A DNA stretch of 64,000 nt, taken from NCBI RefSeq assembly GCF_040546595.1, contig NZ_JBEPOB010000001.1, positions 2,233,001 through 2,297,000 on the forward strand, read 5' to 3'. The DNA is from Bosea sp. OAE506. GTDB lineage: Bacteria > Pseudomonadota > Alphaproteobacteria > Rhizobiales > Beijerinckiaceae. The translations under genes and the position numbers were made by a program. Under the pieces are notes generated by a model, which did no database searches, was not told the DNA's origin, and worked only from the letters and a program-made list of their open reading frames with translations. Below, piece by piece: positions 36,376 through 44,528 of the stretch (positions within the stretch are counted from its first letter, which is position 1; each line of letters starts with the position of its first letter).

Positions 36376-36945
36376 ATGGCGCAGACCGATCACGGGCAGA
36401 AGCCCCGCATCTACGGGGCTGCGGCGCGTCACATGCACTGGGTGACCGCCGCGGCGGTCGTCCTGATGGTACCCGCCGGGCTGGCGATGACCTATCGCGG
36501 CGACACGTTGAACATTTGGGACGCCACGACCAACGCGATGTACAGCGCTCACAAGCTGTTCGGCTTCCTGGTGTTGTGGCTCGTCGCCGGCCGGCTGGCC
36601 TACCGCCTGCTCAAGGGCGCCCCGCCCGATGAGCCGACGCTGACCTGGTGGCAGAAGGCAGGCTCGCATCTGGTGCATTGGCTGCTCTACGGGCTGCTGC
36701 TCGTGGTCCCGCTGCTGGGCTGGCTCGGCGTGTCGCTCTATCCGTCACTCACCATCTTCGGCCTGTTCGACCTGCCGGCCCTGGTGGCCCCGAACCAGAC
36801 GCGCGCGGAAACCGTGCTCGATGTCCATGGCAAGCTCGCGATCGCGATGGCGTTTCTCGCCTGCGCGCATATCGGTGCGGCGCTCTATCACCACTTCATC
36901 CGCCGCGACGGCGTGCTGCGGCGGATGCTGCCCGGCCTGAAATAG
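36376..36945 (+). CDS. Cytochrome b561-type membrane protein
   Basis: A 189-residue di-haem b561 protein with four membrane helices. Haem-ligand His residues appear in RHMHWVTAAAVVLM, in YSAHKLFGFLVLW, in HLVHWLLYGLLLVVPLLGW and in DVHGKLAIAMAFLACAHIGAAL, the pattern of prokaryotic b561 (YodB/CybB-like). It probably moves electrons between quinol and a periplasmic or membrane partner; superoxide oxidase activity is known for the E. coli member. It converges on the methyltransferase gene, with ten bases between stops. Confidence 0.9.
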   Translation: MAQTDHGQKPRIYGAAARHMHWVTAAAVVLMVPAGLAMTYRGDTLNIWDATTNAMYSAHKLFGFLVLWLVAGRLAYRLLKGAPPDEPTLTWWQKAGSHLVHWLLYGLLLVVPLLGWLGVSLYPSLTIFGLFDLPALVAPNQTRAETVLDVHGKLAIAMAFLACAHIGAALYHHFIRRDGVLRRMLPGLK

Positions 36946-36955
36946 GCCTAAGCGG

Positions 36956-37795
36956 TCAGACCGGCCGCGCCCAGAGATCGTGATGGCCGACCAGCGCGGA
37001 GGGGTTCTGCGCCTTGGCGGCGAGCCAGTCGGCGACGGTCGCCGGATCGACATGGCCGGTTTCAAGCACGGCGTCGGCGATGCCCTTGGCCAGCACCTGC
37101 GCGAGCTCGCGCCGGGTCTCGTCGATTCGCCAGGCGCTGTCGCCGATCGAGACGGCGAAGCCTGACTTCCGGAACGCTTCTGCCAGGACGTCGGTCGCCT
37201 CCGGCCCGGCCGCAGGGCCGAAACCCTTGTCGCCATGCTGGTGATGCTTGAAGGCCGCGAGCATGCGCGCATCGGCCGGATGGGGCGGCTGCCAGGTCTC
37301 GCGTCCATCATAGGTCAGCACGGTGTAGAGCGGCAGGCGCAGGCTGGTCAGGCCGGCGACGAAGCGCTCCAGCCAGCGCCGGGACGTCAAATCGAAGAGG
37401 GCGGCGGCGGTGACGAGGTCGGGCTGCCAGCCCAGCACCCATTCCAGGTCCTTGTTGAGGTCGGCCTGCCGCGTGTCGACCGTCATGAGATGGTCGCCCT
37501 TCTGCAGGACCAGTTCCTCGCCCTGCTCGCGCGCCTCGTCCGCCCAGCCGGCGAGCGTCTGCCGCGTCGCGGCGAGCAGCCGCTCGTCGAGATCGACCAG
37601 GGTCCAGTGCTGGCGCAGCGGCAGTGCCGCATAGGTGCCGCGCAGGTTCGAGCCTGCGCCGCAGCCGAGGTCGACCACGGTGACCGAGCCCTTGGCGGCG
37701 AAATGCGCGCCGACGGCGGCGAGCACCTGCGGGTTGCGGGCCGCATGGTCGGCCGGCTCGCGCAGCGCTAGCCATTCTGGAGAAAAGCCCCCCAT
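36956..37795 (-). CDS. SAM-dependent methyltransferase in PTPS operon
   Basis: A 279-residue class I methyltransferase. Motif I is VTVVDLGCGAGSNLRGT and the acidic strand-2 end is LVDLDERLL; later blocks include LVTAAALFDLTSRRWLERF and TVLTYDGRETW. Substrate unknown. It is the last gene of a five-gene minus-strand operon; its ATG overlaps the stop of the glycosyltransferase by one base (TGATG), so it is translationally coupled. The inferred role is methylation of a product of the upstream enzymes. Confidence 0.82.
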   Translation of the reverse strand: MGGFSPEWLALREPADHAARNPQVLAAVGAHFAAKGSVTVVDLGCGAGSNLRGTYAALPLRQHWTLVDLDERLLAATRQTLAGWADEAREQGEELVLQKGDHLMTVDTRQADLNKDLEWVLGWQPDLVTAAALFDLTSRRWLERFVAGLTSLRLPLYTVLTYDGRETWQPPHPADARMLAAFKHHQHGDKGFGPAAGPEATDVLAEAFRKSGFAVSIGDSAWRIDETRRELAQVLAKGIADAVLETGHVDPATVADWLAAKAQNPSALVGHHDLWARPV

Positions 37796-38859
37796 CAGCC
37801 CCCCTTTCGCCCGAAACCGGGCAGACATGTTTCGGCGACGACGGTCGCCGCCTCGCGCCAGCGCGGCAGGGCCGCGGCAGCGGCCCAGGCCGCATCGGCC
37901 ATCGACCGGCGCAGTGCCGGCGCATCAATCAGGGTTGCAAGGGCCTTGGCAAGGGCGGCGGCGTCGCCGGGTGCGACTTTCAGCGCCGCCGCGTCGGGCG
38001 CCGTCTCGGCCGCCGCGCCGCCCGTGGTGCAGACGATCGGCAGGCCGCGGGCCAGCGCCTCGGTCAGCACCATCCCGTAGCCCTCGAAGAGCGAGGGCAT
38101 GACGAAGAGATCGGCGCGGGCATAGGCGTCCGCCAGCGCGGCGTCGGGGATGGCGCCGAGGAGATCGATCCGCCCGCCCAGATCCGCGGCCTCGATCGCG
38201 GCGACGAGGTCGCGCGTCGTCTCCGGTGCCCGGTCCGTCGCGCCGACGAGGGTCAGCCGCCAGTCGCGGTCGCGCAGCCCGGCGAGGGCTTCGACGAGGA
38301 CGGGGTAGCCCTTGCGCGGCACGACCGAGCCCACGGCCAGAAGGCTCAGCGGCTCGCCGTTGGCGGAGCCTGCGGCGCGGGGCGCCGGATCGACGCCGGG
38401 CAGCGCGACGGCGATGCGCGCCTCGGGGACACCGAAATCGGAGACCAGCAGCCGCTTCGTCGCCGGGCTCGTCGCCACCACGGCCCGCGCATAGCGCAGG
38501 GCCGCCGTCTCGCGCTCGCGCAGGCGCTGGGCCATATCGGAGGCCAGCCCGGTTTCGAGCGCGAGGGGATGATGGACCAGCGCGACGACCCGATCCGCCA
38601 AGCCGGCTGCGATGCCTTCCGGAAAGGCGCCATAGGCGAGCCCGTCGATCAGCAGCGTGTCGCCATAGGGCCGCTGCAGGAGGGCCCGACCGGTTTCGTG
38701 AAGATCGTCCGCGGTGGGAAAGGGGAAGGAGCCCGGCAGGGCGATGTGCTCTGCCGTGACGCCCATGTCGCGCCATTCCGCCAGCAGCCGCCGGTCATAG
38801 GCGTAGCCGCCCGTCGGCAGGCCGATATCGCCGGGAATGGCGAAGGCGATGGTGCTCAC
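37795..38859 (-). CDS. GT4-family glycosyltransferase in PTPS operon
   Basis: A 354-residue GT-B glycosyltransferase of family 4. The N-terminal start MSTIAFAIPGDIGLPTGGYAYD has the Gly-rich acceptor loop, the middle has LLAVGSVVPRKGYPVLVEAL, and the donor-binding E-x7-E motif is within PSLFEGYGMVLTEALARGLPIV, split here across the two Glu. Donor and acceptor are unknown. Its ATG overlaps the PTPS homologue stop by four bases and its own stop overlaps the methyltransferase start. The acceptor could be a small pterin-like molecule rather than a polysaccharide, as no other sugar-polymer gene is beside it. Confidence 0.88.
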   Translation of the reverse strand: MSTIAFAIPGDIGLPTGGYAYDRRLLAEWRDMGVTAEHIALPGSFPFPTADDLHETGRALLQRPYGDTLLIDGLAYGAFPEGIAAGLADRVVALVHHPLALETGLASDMAQRLRERETAALRYARAVVATSPATKRLLVSDFGVPEARIAVALPGVDPAPRAAGSANGEPLSLLAVGSVVPRKGYPVLVEALAGLRDRDWRLTLVGATDRAPETTRDLVAAIEAADLGGRIDLLGAIPDAALADAYARADLFVMPSLFEGYGMVLTEALARGLPIVCTTGGAAAETAPDAAALKVAPGDAAALAKALATLIDAPALRRSMADAAWAAAAALPRWREAATVVAETCLPGFGRKGG

Positions 38860-39257
38860 GCGAGCGCGCCCTCATAGGTGGCGCGGGCGAGGTCGGTCTC
38901 GTGCAGGGTGACGCGGATGCGGGAGAGCCCGGCCCCGTCCTGTCCGAGCGCACCGGAGCGCGCCGCCCCGGCCATCGCGTCGAAGATGTATTTGCAGAGG
39001 AATTCGGTGGTCGTCAGCACGCCGGAAAACTGCGGCAGCGTGTCGAGATTCTGGTAGTTCAGCGGCTTCAGCGTCTTGTTCAGCACGTCGAGCGCCGCGC
39101 CGATATCGACCACGACGTTCTGCTTCGTCAGCGTTTTCCGGAAGAAGGCGACGTCGACCACGAAGGTCGCGCCATGCATGTTCTGGGCGGGGCCGAAGAA
39201 GGGATCGGGCAGCGAATGGCCGATCATGATGCGGTCGCGGACTTCGACGGAAAACAT
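38856..39257 (-). CDS. PTPS/QueD-fold protein without the usual catalytic residues
   Basis: A 133-residue member of the 6-pyruvoyl-tetrahydropterin synthase/QueD fold. Against the family from memory, the first zinc His is kept in IGHSLPDPF, but the Cys-x3-His-Gly-His block reads AQNMHGATF: catalytic Cys becomes Ala, one zinc His becomes Ala. The Asp-His pair of the triad (LDHxYLN) reads LNYQNLD. The later Thr-Glu and His-Glu parts (TTTEFLCKYIFD; VTLHETDLA) remain. So it folds like PTPS but should not do the standard reaction in the usual way. It overlaps the glycosyltransferase start by four bases. Confidence 0.85.
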   Translation of the reverse strand: MFSVEVRDRIMIGHSLPDPFFGPAQNMHGATFVVDVAFFRKTLTKQNVVVDIGAALDVLNKTLKPLNYQNLDTLPQFSGVLTTTEFLCKYIFDAMAGAARSGALGQDGAGLSRIRVTLHETDLARATYEGALA

Positions 39258-39287
39258 ATCAGTTCCTCGGTTGGAGTGGGGTCGCCG

Positions 39288-39740
39288 TCAGGCTTGGAGG
39301 GGTCGCCGGCCGAGCGACTGGGACAAACGCAGCAGATAGCCATCGGGGTCCTGTACGAGAAACTGCCGGACTCCGGTCTCCTCTGACGCACCGATCCGGT
39401 ACCAGCGCTCCTCCGGTCCGAAGAAGAGCGGCCAGGCTGCGCGCTCCAGCCGCTCGAGCAGAGGCGCGATCTCGCTGACGGTCATCTCGAAATTGATGCC
39501 GCGGCCATAGGGCTTCTCGCGCGGACCCGTGTCCCAGCTGCGCTCGGTCGGTCCGGTCTCGTATTCTTCCAGCATGAATTCGACGCCGTCGCGCTCGATC
39601 GCGGCAAAGCCTTGTTCGGGGCGGTCGTAGAGCACACGGAAGCCCAGCAGGTCGCACCAGAAGGCGAGGCTTACGGGCAAGGCCGTGATGGAGAGCTCCG
39701 GCACCAGTGCCGGGCGGGGATGGGTCCGAGGCGGTGTCAT
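39288..39740 (-). CDS. VOC-family protein (glyoxalase/bleomycin-resistance fold)
   Basis: A 150-residue VOC protein. The fold's opening is VPELSITALPVSLAFWCDLLGFRV and its end RQFLVQDPDGYLLRLSQSLG, standard for this superfamily. A possible metal Glu is in VEFMLEEYETG, and the second half has INFEMTVSEIAPLLERL. Function unknown: these proteins may be dioxygenases, isomerases or drug-binding proteins. Its ATG overlaps the stop of the dehydrogenase by four bases, so it belongs to the operon. Confidence 0.83.
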   Translation of the reverse strand: MTPPRTHPRPALVPELSITALPVSLAFWCDLLGFRVLYDRPEQGFAAIERDGVEFMLEEYETGPTERSWDTGPREKPYGRGINFEMTVSEIAPLLERLERAAWPLFFGPEERWYRIGASEETGVRQFLVQDPDGYLLRLSQSLGRRPLQA

Positions 39741-40771
39741 GTGGCCGCTTCATAGCAGATGGCGGCCGTCAGACCATGCCAGGAGGGATCCAGGACCGGG
39801 GGCAGGCGGGCCGGCGCCTCGCGGAACGGGATGTCCTCGCTGATCAGCGCGTCGAGACGCTCATCGGCGAGCAGCGCCAGGGCGGCGGCAGCGCGGCGGG
39901 CATAATCCCAGCGCGGCCGACGCGAAGGGGAGATGCCGCCGACCTGCGTCGAGACGAGCTGCAGCCGGCCGGCGTGGAAGGCGCCGCCGAGCGGGGCCGG
40001 CACCGTGCCCTCGCCATACCAGCTCAGCTCGACGATGCGGGCCTCGTAGCCCGCCGATGCAACGGCGGTGGCGAGGCCGGCGGGCGAGGCGCTGGCATGG
40101 AAGACGAGATCGGCCCCGGTCGGTGCATCGGCCGGCAGGGCGAAGCCGAAGCCGAGCCTCTTCGCCAGTTCGGCGCGGGCCGGTGCGACATCGACCAATG
40201 TCACCTCCGCGCCGGGCAGGCGCGCGGCCAGCCAGGCCACGAGCAGGCCGAGCACGCCGCCGCCGACCACGACGATGCGGTCGGCCGGGCCGGAGCCGGC
40301 GTCCCAATGAGCGTTGAGCGCGGTCTCCATATTGGCGGCGAGGATCGCGCGGCGAGCCGGCACCGCGTCGGGCACCGGGGTCAGCCGGTCGGCAGGTGCG
40401 ATGAAGCGGTCCTGATGCGGATGCAGGCAGAAGACCGTCTGGCCCAGCCTGTCGGCACGGCCCGCTTCCACCACGCCCACGGCGCAGTAGCCATATTTCA
40501 CGGGGAAGGGGAAATCGCCCGTCTGGAAGGGGGCACGCATGCGGCCATATTCGCCTTCGGGCACGCGTCCCTCGCAGACCAGTCGCTCGGTTCCGCGGCT
40601 GACGCCGCTCCAGAGCGTGCGGACGAGGCAGTCGCCTGCGGCAAGCGGCGGCAGCGTCTCCGCGTTCAGGGCGCATTCACGCGGCGCGACATACCAGAGA
40701 GCCGTCGCCTGGGCGCTTGCACTGGACGGAAATGCCGGCTTTAGCTCCCCGGCCTTGTCGTTCGGCGCCAT
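39737..40771 (-). CDS. MDR-superfamily dehydrogenase, SRGTE type, first gene of operon
   Basis: A 344-residue medium-chain dehydrogenase. The catalytic-zinc block GxCGxD of alcohol dehydrogenases is replaced by LWSGVSRGTERLV, and the GHE block by VKYGYCAVGVV; this SRGTE type occurs in BchC-like members that probably do not hold catalytic zinc in the standard way. The cofactor site is DRIVVVGGGVLGLLVAWLAA. It probably reduces or oxidises a ring or side-chain carbonyl. The ATG at 40771 has GGAGG nearby; it is divergent from opgH with a 51-base gap. It heads the operon dehydrogenase-VOC-PTPS-GT4-methyltransferase. Confidence 0.85.
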   Translation of the reverse strand: MAPNDKAGELKPAFPSSASAQATALWYVAPRECALNAETLPPLAAGDCLVRTLWSGVSRGTERLVCEGRVPEGEYGRMRAPFQTGDFPFPVKYGYCAVGVVEAGRADRLGQTVFCLHPHQDRFIAPADRLTPVPDAVPARRAILAANMETALNAHWDAGSGPADRIVVVGGGVLGLLVAWLAARLPGAEVTLVDVAPARAELAKRLGFGFALPADAPTGADLVFHASASPAGLATAVASAGYEARIVELSWYGEGTVPAPLGGAFHAGRLQLVSTQVGGISPSRRPRWDYARRAAAALALLADERLDALISEDIPFREAPARLPPVLDPSWHGLTAAICYEAAT

Positions 40772-40822
40772 GTCCTGCCTCCCCGTCCGCTCTGCCCCAC
40801 CCGCCTCGCCTCGATCGATCGC

Positions 40823-42673
40823 ATGACAGAGACAGCCATGAACGAGCGCCCCGCTCCGACCACGTTCCAGCCGGCGGCGCAAGGCCTCACCATCGCACCG
40901 GCGCCGCTGCCCGCGGCGGGGTCCACCCCCGCCGGGCTGCAGGACAGGGCGGTGCTGTCGCGCCGGCGCTGGCTGGTGCTCGGCCTCAATCTGGCGACGC
41001 TGGCGGCGCTGCTCTACGGGCTGGCGCAGGTCCTCGGTGCCGGCGGCTGGACGGTGGCCGACAGCGCCATCCTCGTCGCCTTTCTCTTCGGCGCACCCTG
41101 GACGGTGCTGGGCTTCTGGAACGCGGTGCTCGGCTTCTGGCTGCTGCATGGCGTGAAGGACGGGCTCGAGCGGGTCGCTCCTTTTGCGGCCGCCGGTGAT
41201 CTGCCGACGCCGATCGCGGTCCGCACCGCGATCCTGATGACGCTTCGCAATGAGGACCCGGCCCGGGCCTTCGCCCGGCTGCATGTGGTCAAGAAGAGCC
41301 TCAACGCCACGGGCGAGGGCGGCTGGTACGACTATTTCGTGCTGTCCGACACCAATGATCCCGAGGTTGCCGCCGCCGAGGAAAGGCTGGCCGCCGCCTG
41401 GCAGGCCGAGGCAGGCGAGGACTGCCGCATCATCTATCGTCGCCGCAGCGACAATGCCGGCTTCAAGGCCGGCAATGTCCGCGATTTCTGCGAGCGCTGG
41501 GGTGCCGACTACGAACTCATGCTGCCGCTCGATGCCGACAGCGTGATGTCCGGCGAGGCGATCGTGAAGCTGACGCGGATGATGCAGGCCTATCCGAAGC
41601 TCGGCATCCTCCAGAGCCTCGTCGTGGGCATGCCGAGCCAGTCCGCCTTCGCGCGGGTGTTCCAGTTCGGCATGCGCCAGGGCATGCGGCCCTACACCAT
41701 GGGGTCCGCCTGGTGGATCGGCGATTGCGGCCCGTTCTGGGGCCATAACGCGATGGTCCGTATCGCGCCCTTCCGCGATGGCTGCCATCTGCCCGTCCTG
41801 CCGGGTCGCGCGCCGCTGGGCGGCGCCGTGATGAGCCACGACCAGGTCGAGGCGACGCTGATGCGCCGCGCTGGCTACGAGGTGCGTGTGCTGCCGGTCG
41901 AGGGCGGCAGCTGGGAGGAAAATCCGCCGACCATGCTCGACTTTGCCAAGCGCGACCTGCGCTGGTGCCTCGGCAATCTGCAGTACCTCAAGCTGATGGA
42001 TATTCCCGGCCTGCTGCCGATGAGCCGCTTCCAGCTGTTCTGGGCGATCCTGATGTTTCTCGGCCTGCCTGCCTGGACGCTGATGATCGCGCTGCTGCCG
42101 CTCAAGGCGATCGAGGATCGCGGGATCGCCGATTATCCCGCCGGGCTGGCGGCAGGGCTCTACCTGCTCTTCCTGGCGATGTATCTCTCGCCCAAGCTCG
42201 CGGGCTTCGCTGACATCCTGCTGTCGCGGGGCGGTGCTGGCGCCTATGGCGGGCGTCTGCGCTTCGTCGCCTCGGCTGCGATCGAGCTGGTCTTCGCCTT
42301 CCTGCAGGGCGCGGTGTTGAGCTTCCGCACGACACTGTTCATGATCGGGCTGCTCTTCGGACGCTCGCGCATCGGCTGGGGCGGGCAGGCGCGCGACGCC
42401 CATGCGCTCTCGCTGGCGACGGCCTTTTCCGGGCTGTGGCCGCATCTGCTCTTTGCGCTCTACCTGTTCGGCACGCTGGCGGTGCTGTCGCCGAGCCTGC
42501 TGATCTGGTCGCTGCCGCTGACGGCCGGCTATCTGCTGGCGATCCCCTTCGCGATGGCGACGGCGCTGCCCTCGCTCGGCGCCTGGTTCGCGCGGCAGGG
42601 GCTCTGCGGCATCCCCGAGGATTTCGATCCGCCGCCGGTGCTGCAGGCGATCCGCGCGGAGACCCGTTCATGA
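40823..42673 (+). CDS. opgH: Glucan glucosyltransferase OpgH/MdoH
   Basis: A 616-residue membrane glycosyltransferase that makes the glucose backbone of osmoregulated periplasmic glucans. The N-terminal membrane segment leads into a GT2 core: VLSDTNDPE and LMLPLDADSVMSG give the acidic motifs, MSHDQVEATLMRRAGYEV the third Asp, and KRDLRWCLGNLQYLKLM stands in for QxxRW. Five or more C-terminal helices follow. The next gene overlaps its stop by four bases. A partner opgG, which is normally next to opgH, is missing here. Confidence 0.92.
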   Translation: MTETAMNERPAPTTFQPAAQGLTIAPAPLPAAGSTPAGLQDRAVLSRRRWLVLGLNLATLAALLYGLAQVLGAGGWTVADSAILVAFLFGAPWTVLGFWNAVLGFWLLHGVKDGLERVAPFAAAGDLPTPIAVRTAILMTLRNEDPARAFARLHVVKKSLNATGEGGWYDYFVLSDTNDPEVAAAEERLAAAWQAEAGEDCRIIYRRRSDNAGFKAGNVRDFCERWGADYELMLPLDADSVMSGEAIVKLTRMMQAYPKLGILQSLVVGMPSQSAFARVFQFGMRQGMRPYTMGSAWWIGDCGPFWGHNAMVRIAPFRDGCHLPVLPGRAPLGGAVMSHDQVEATLMRRAGYEVRVLPVEGGSWEENPPTMLDFAKRDLRWCLGNLQYLKLMDIPGLLPMSRFQLFWAILMFLGLPAWTLMIALLPLKAIEDRGIADYPAGLAAGLYLLFLAMYLSPKLAGFADILLSRGGAGAYGGRLRFVASAAIELVFAFLQGAVLSFRTTLFMIGLLFGRSRIGWGGQARDAHALSLATAFSGLWPHLLFALYLFGTLAVLSPSLLIWSLPLTAGYLLAIPFAMATALPSLGAWFARQGLCGIPEDFDPPPVLQAIRAETRS

Positions 42674-43428
42674 GCCCCCTGCTCCACGCACCCGGCACGG
42701 CCAGGGCCATCGGACGGTCGCTGCGCGTCTATCACGGTGACAAGTCCCGCCATGGCGACATGGACGCGCTCTATGGCCGTTTCCTCAAGCCCGGCGAGCT
42801 CGCCTTCGATATCGGGGCCCATGTCGGAGACCGCATCTCCTGCTTCCGCAGATTGGGCGCGCGGGTGGTTGCGCTCGAGCCGCAGCCGGGGCCGGCGCGC
42901 GCGCTGCGGCTGATCCATGGCCGCGACCCGCAGGTCACGCTGGTCGAGGCCGCCTGCGGCGATGCCGAGGGCGTCGTGCGGCTGCGGATCAACAGCGCCA
43001 ACCCCACCGTCTCGACGGCGTCCGACGCGTTCGTCGGCGCGGCGAGCGGGGCGGAAGGCTGGCAGGAGCAGGTCTGGGACCGCGAGATCGAGGTGCCCTC
43101 CACGACACTCGACGCGTTGATTGCGCGCCATGGACTGCCGGCGCTGCTGAAGATCGACGTCGAGGGCTTCGAGGCGCATGTGCTCGCGGGCCTGTCCCGG
43201 CGCGTGCCGGTGATCTCCTTCGAGTTCACGACCATCCAGCGCGACGTTGCAGAGGCCTGCCTCGCCCGGCTCGAGGCGCTCGGGCCCTACGCATTCACGG
43301 TCTCGCTGGGCGAGAGCCAGCGCCTGGAGTTCGCGGCGCCGGTGACCGCACCGGCCATGCGCGACTATCTGCGCGACCTTCCGCATTCCGCCAATTCGGG
43401 CGATGTCTACGCCCTCCTTCAGAACTGA
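42670..43428 (+). CDS. FkbM-family methyltransferase
   Basis: A 252-residue FkbM-type O-methyltransferase. The SAM motif is LAFDIGAHVGDRISCFRRLGARVVALEPQ (split: AFDIGAHVGDR, then VVALEPQPGP), followed by VTLVEAACGDAEG and LLKIDVEGFEAHVLAGL, the family's IDVEGxE block. Its ATG overlaps the opgH stop by four bases, so it is coupled to glucan synthesis and may methylate or modify a glucan-linked group. That role is inference from position. Confidence 0.88.
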   Translation: MSPLLHAPGTARAIGRSLRVYHGDKSRHGDMDALYGRFLKPGELAFDIGAHVGDRISCFRRLGARVVALEPQPGPARALRLIHGRDPQVTLVEAACGDAEGVVRLRINSANPTVSTASDAFVGAASGAEGWQEQVWDREIEVPSTTLDALIARHGLPALLKIDVEGFEAHVLAGLSRRVPVISFEFTTIQRDVAEACLARLEALGPYAFTVSLGESQRLEFAAPVTAPAMRDYLRDLPHSANSGDVYALLQN

Positions 43429-43440
43429 GACCCGACCACG

Positions 43441-44418
43441 ATGCGCGCCAACCGCCTCCGCCTCGCCCTTTTCGCTCTGGCCCTTTCGGCTGTGCCCGCC
43501 TTCGCGGCCAGCGATGTCGCTGTCGAGGTCAAGAACGAGTCGGAGCCGGTGCTCTGCGCCGAGAAGGACAACGTCACCATCAAGGCGATCTCGCCCGAGG
43601 TGCGCCGCTTCCAGATCGAGGCTGCGCATCCGGCCTATATCGCCGGGCTGATGCGCGACAATTGGGATGCGGACTGGACCGCCTGCGACATGACGGGCGA
43701 CCCCGTCTTCGCCGCCGTGACGCCGCCGCGGCGCGTGACTTTTTACGAGAGCATCGAGTACTGGCTCGTCGGTTACACCTTCCCGACGTTCTGGCGCCCA
43801 TCCGACACGACCTTCAAGGTCGGCGACCGCGTCGAGAAGGGGCTGCATCTCGTCCAGCTCTGGAAGCTCGGCAAGGACCGCTCGCACGAATTGCTCGTGG
43901 TCTATCCGCAGGACGGCTACTGGCGCGCCCGGCCGATGCCGCCCGCGCCGCTGGCCGCCACCGCCTATGGCTCGTCCTTCCTGTTCGGGCCGATCGAGCA
44001 GGACGGCGCACGCCCGGTCGTCAACATCCGCGAGATCGAGTTCGACCCGAAGACGGTGTCGTTCAAGATGAGCTTCAAGGACGGGTCCTCCGGCACGCTG
44101 AAGCTCGACAATGTCGACGAGAACCGGATGGTGCTCGACGCCGTGCTCGACCGGCCGGTCGGTGCCGGCAAGGCTTTCGTCGCGCTGCGCTCGATGTATG
44201 TCACCGAGTTCAACAACGACGTCGCCCGCATCGCCATCCGCGAGCCCGGCGCCAAGGGCTGGCGCGAGGAGCCGCTGATGCCGTTCACCACCGGCAAGGC
44301 GACCGATGTCTGGATGGGCCGCACGACCCATTCGCGCCACAACACCTCCTCGCCCGACATGGTGTTCCGCAATTTCTCCAAGGACCCGAACCCGCCGGTC
44401 CGCGCCGAGAAGAAGTAA
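43441..44418 (+). CDS. Secreted protein of unknown function in opgH operon
   Basis: A 325-residue protein with a standard signal peptide (LRLALFALALSAVPAFA, cut near ASD). No recognised family. Features seen: two Trp/Asp-rich stretches (NWDADWTACDMTGDPVF; YWLVGYTFPTFWRPS), FKVGDRVEKGLHLVQLWK and a C-terminal part with MYVTEFNNDVARIAIRE and MVFRNFSKDPN. It is 12 bases after the FkbM gene on the same strand, so it is probably in the opgH operon. It could take the periplasmic role that OpgG has elsewhere, but no OpgG motif is seen. Confidence 0.75.
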   Translation: MRANRLRLALFALALSAVPAFAASDVAVEVKNESEPVLCAEKDNVTIKAISPEVRRFQIEAAHPAYIAGLMRDNWDADWTACDMTGDPVFAAVTPPRRVTFYESIEYWLVGYTFPTFWRPSDTTFKVGDRVEKGLHLVQLWKLGKDRSHELLVVYPQDGYWRARPMPPAPLAATAYGSSFLFGPIEQDGARPVVNIREIEFDPKTVSFKMSFKDGSSGTLKLDNVDENRMVLDAVLDRPVGAGKAFVALRSMYVTEFNNDVARIAIREPGAKGWREEPLMPFTTGKATDVWMGRTTHSRHNTSSPDMVFRNFSKDPNPPVRAEKK

Positions 44419-44528
44419 CCGGGGCGGAGGCGCCGGGCGGAACGCATCGCGCCAATGCCGCGTTGCCGCATGACGCGGGCGGCGCGGCACGCTAGCTTCG
44501 CGCGAGATCAACAGCCTCCGGGACCGCC

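Noticed and set aside
39737..42445. Extended minus-strand frame upstream of the dehydrogenase across opgH
   Set aside because: The part beyond 40771 is antisense to opgH and lacks domains; the dehydrogenase has its own ATG with GGAGG upstream.
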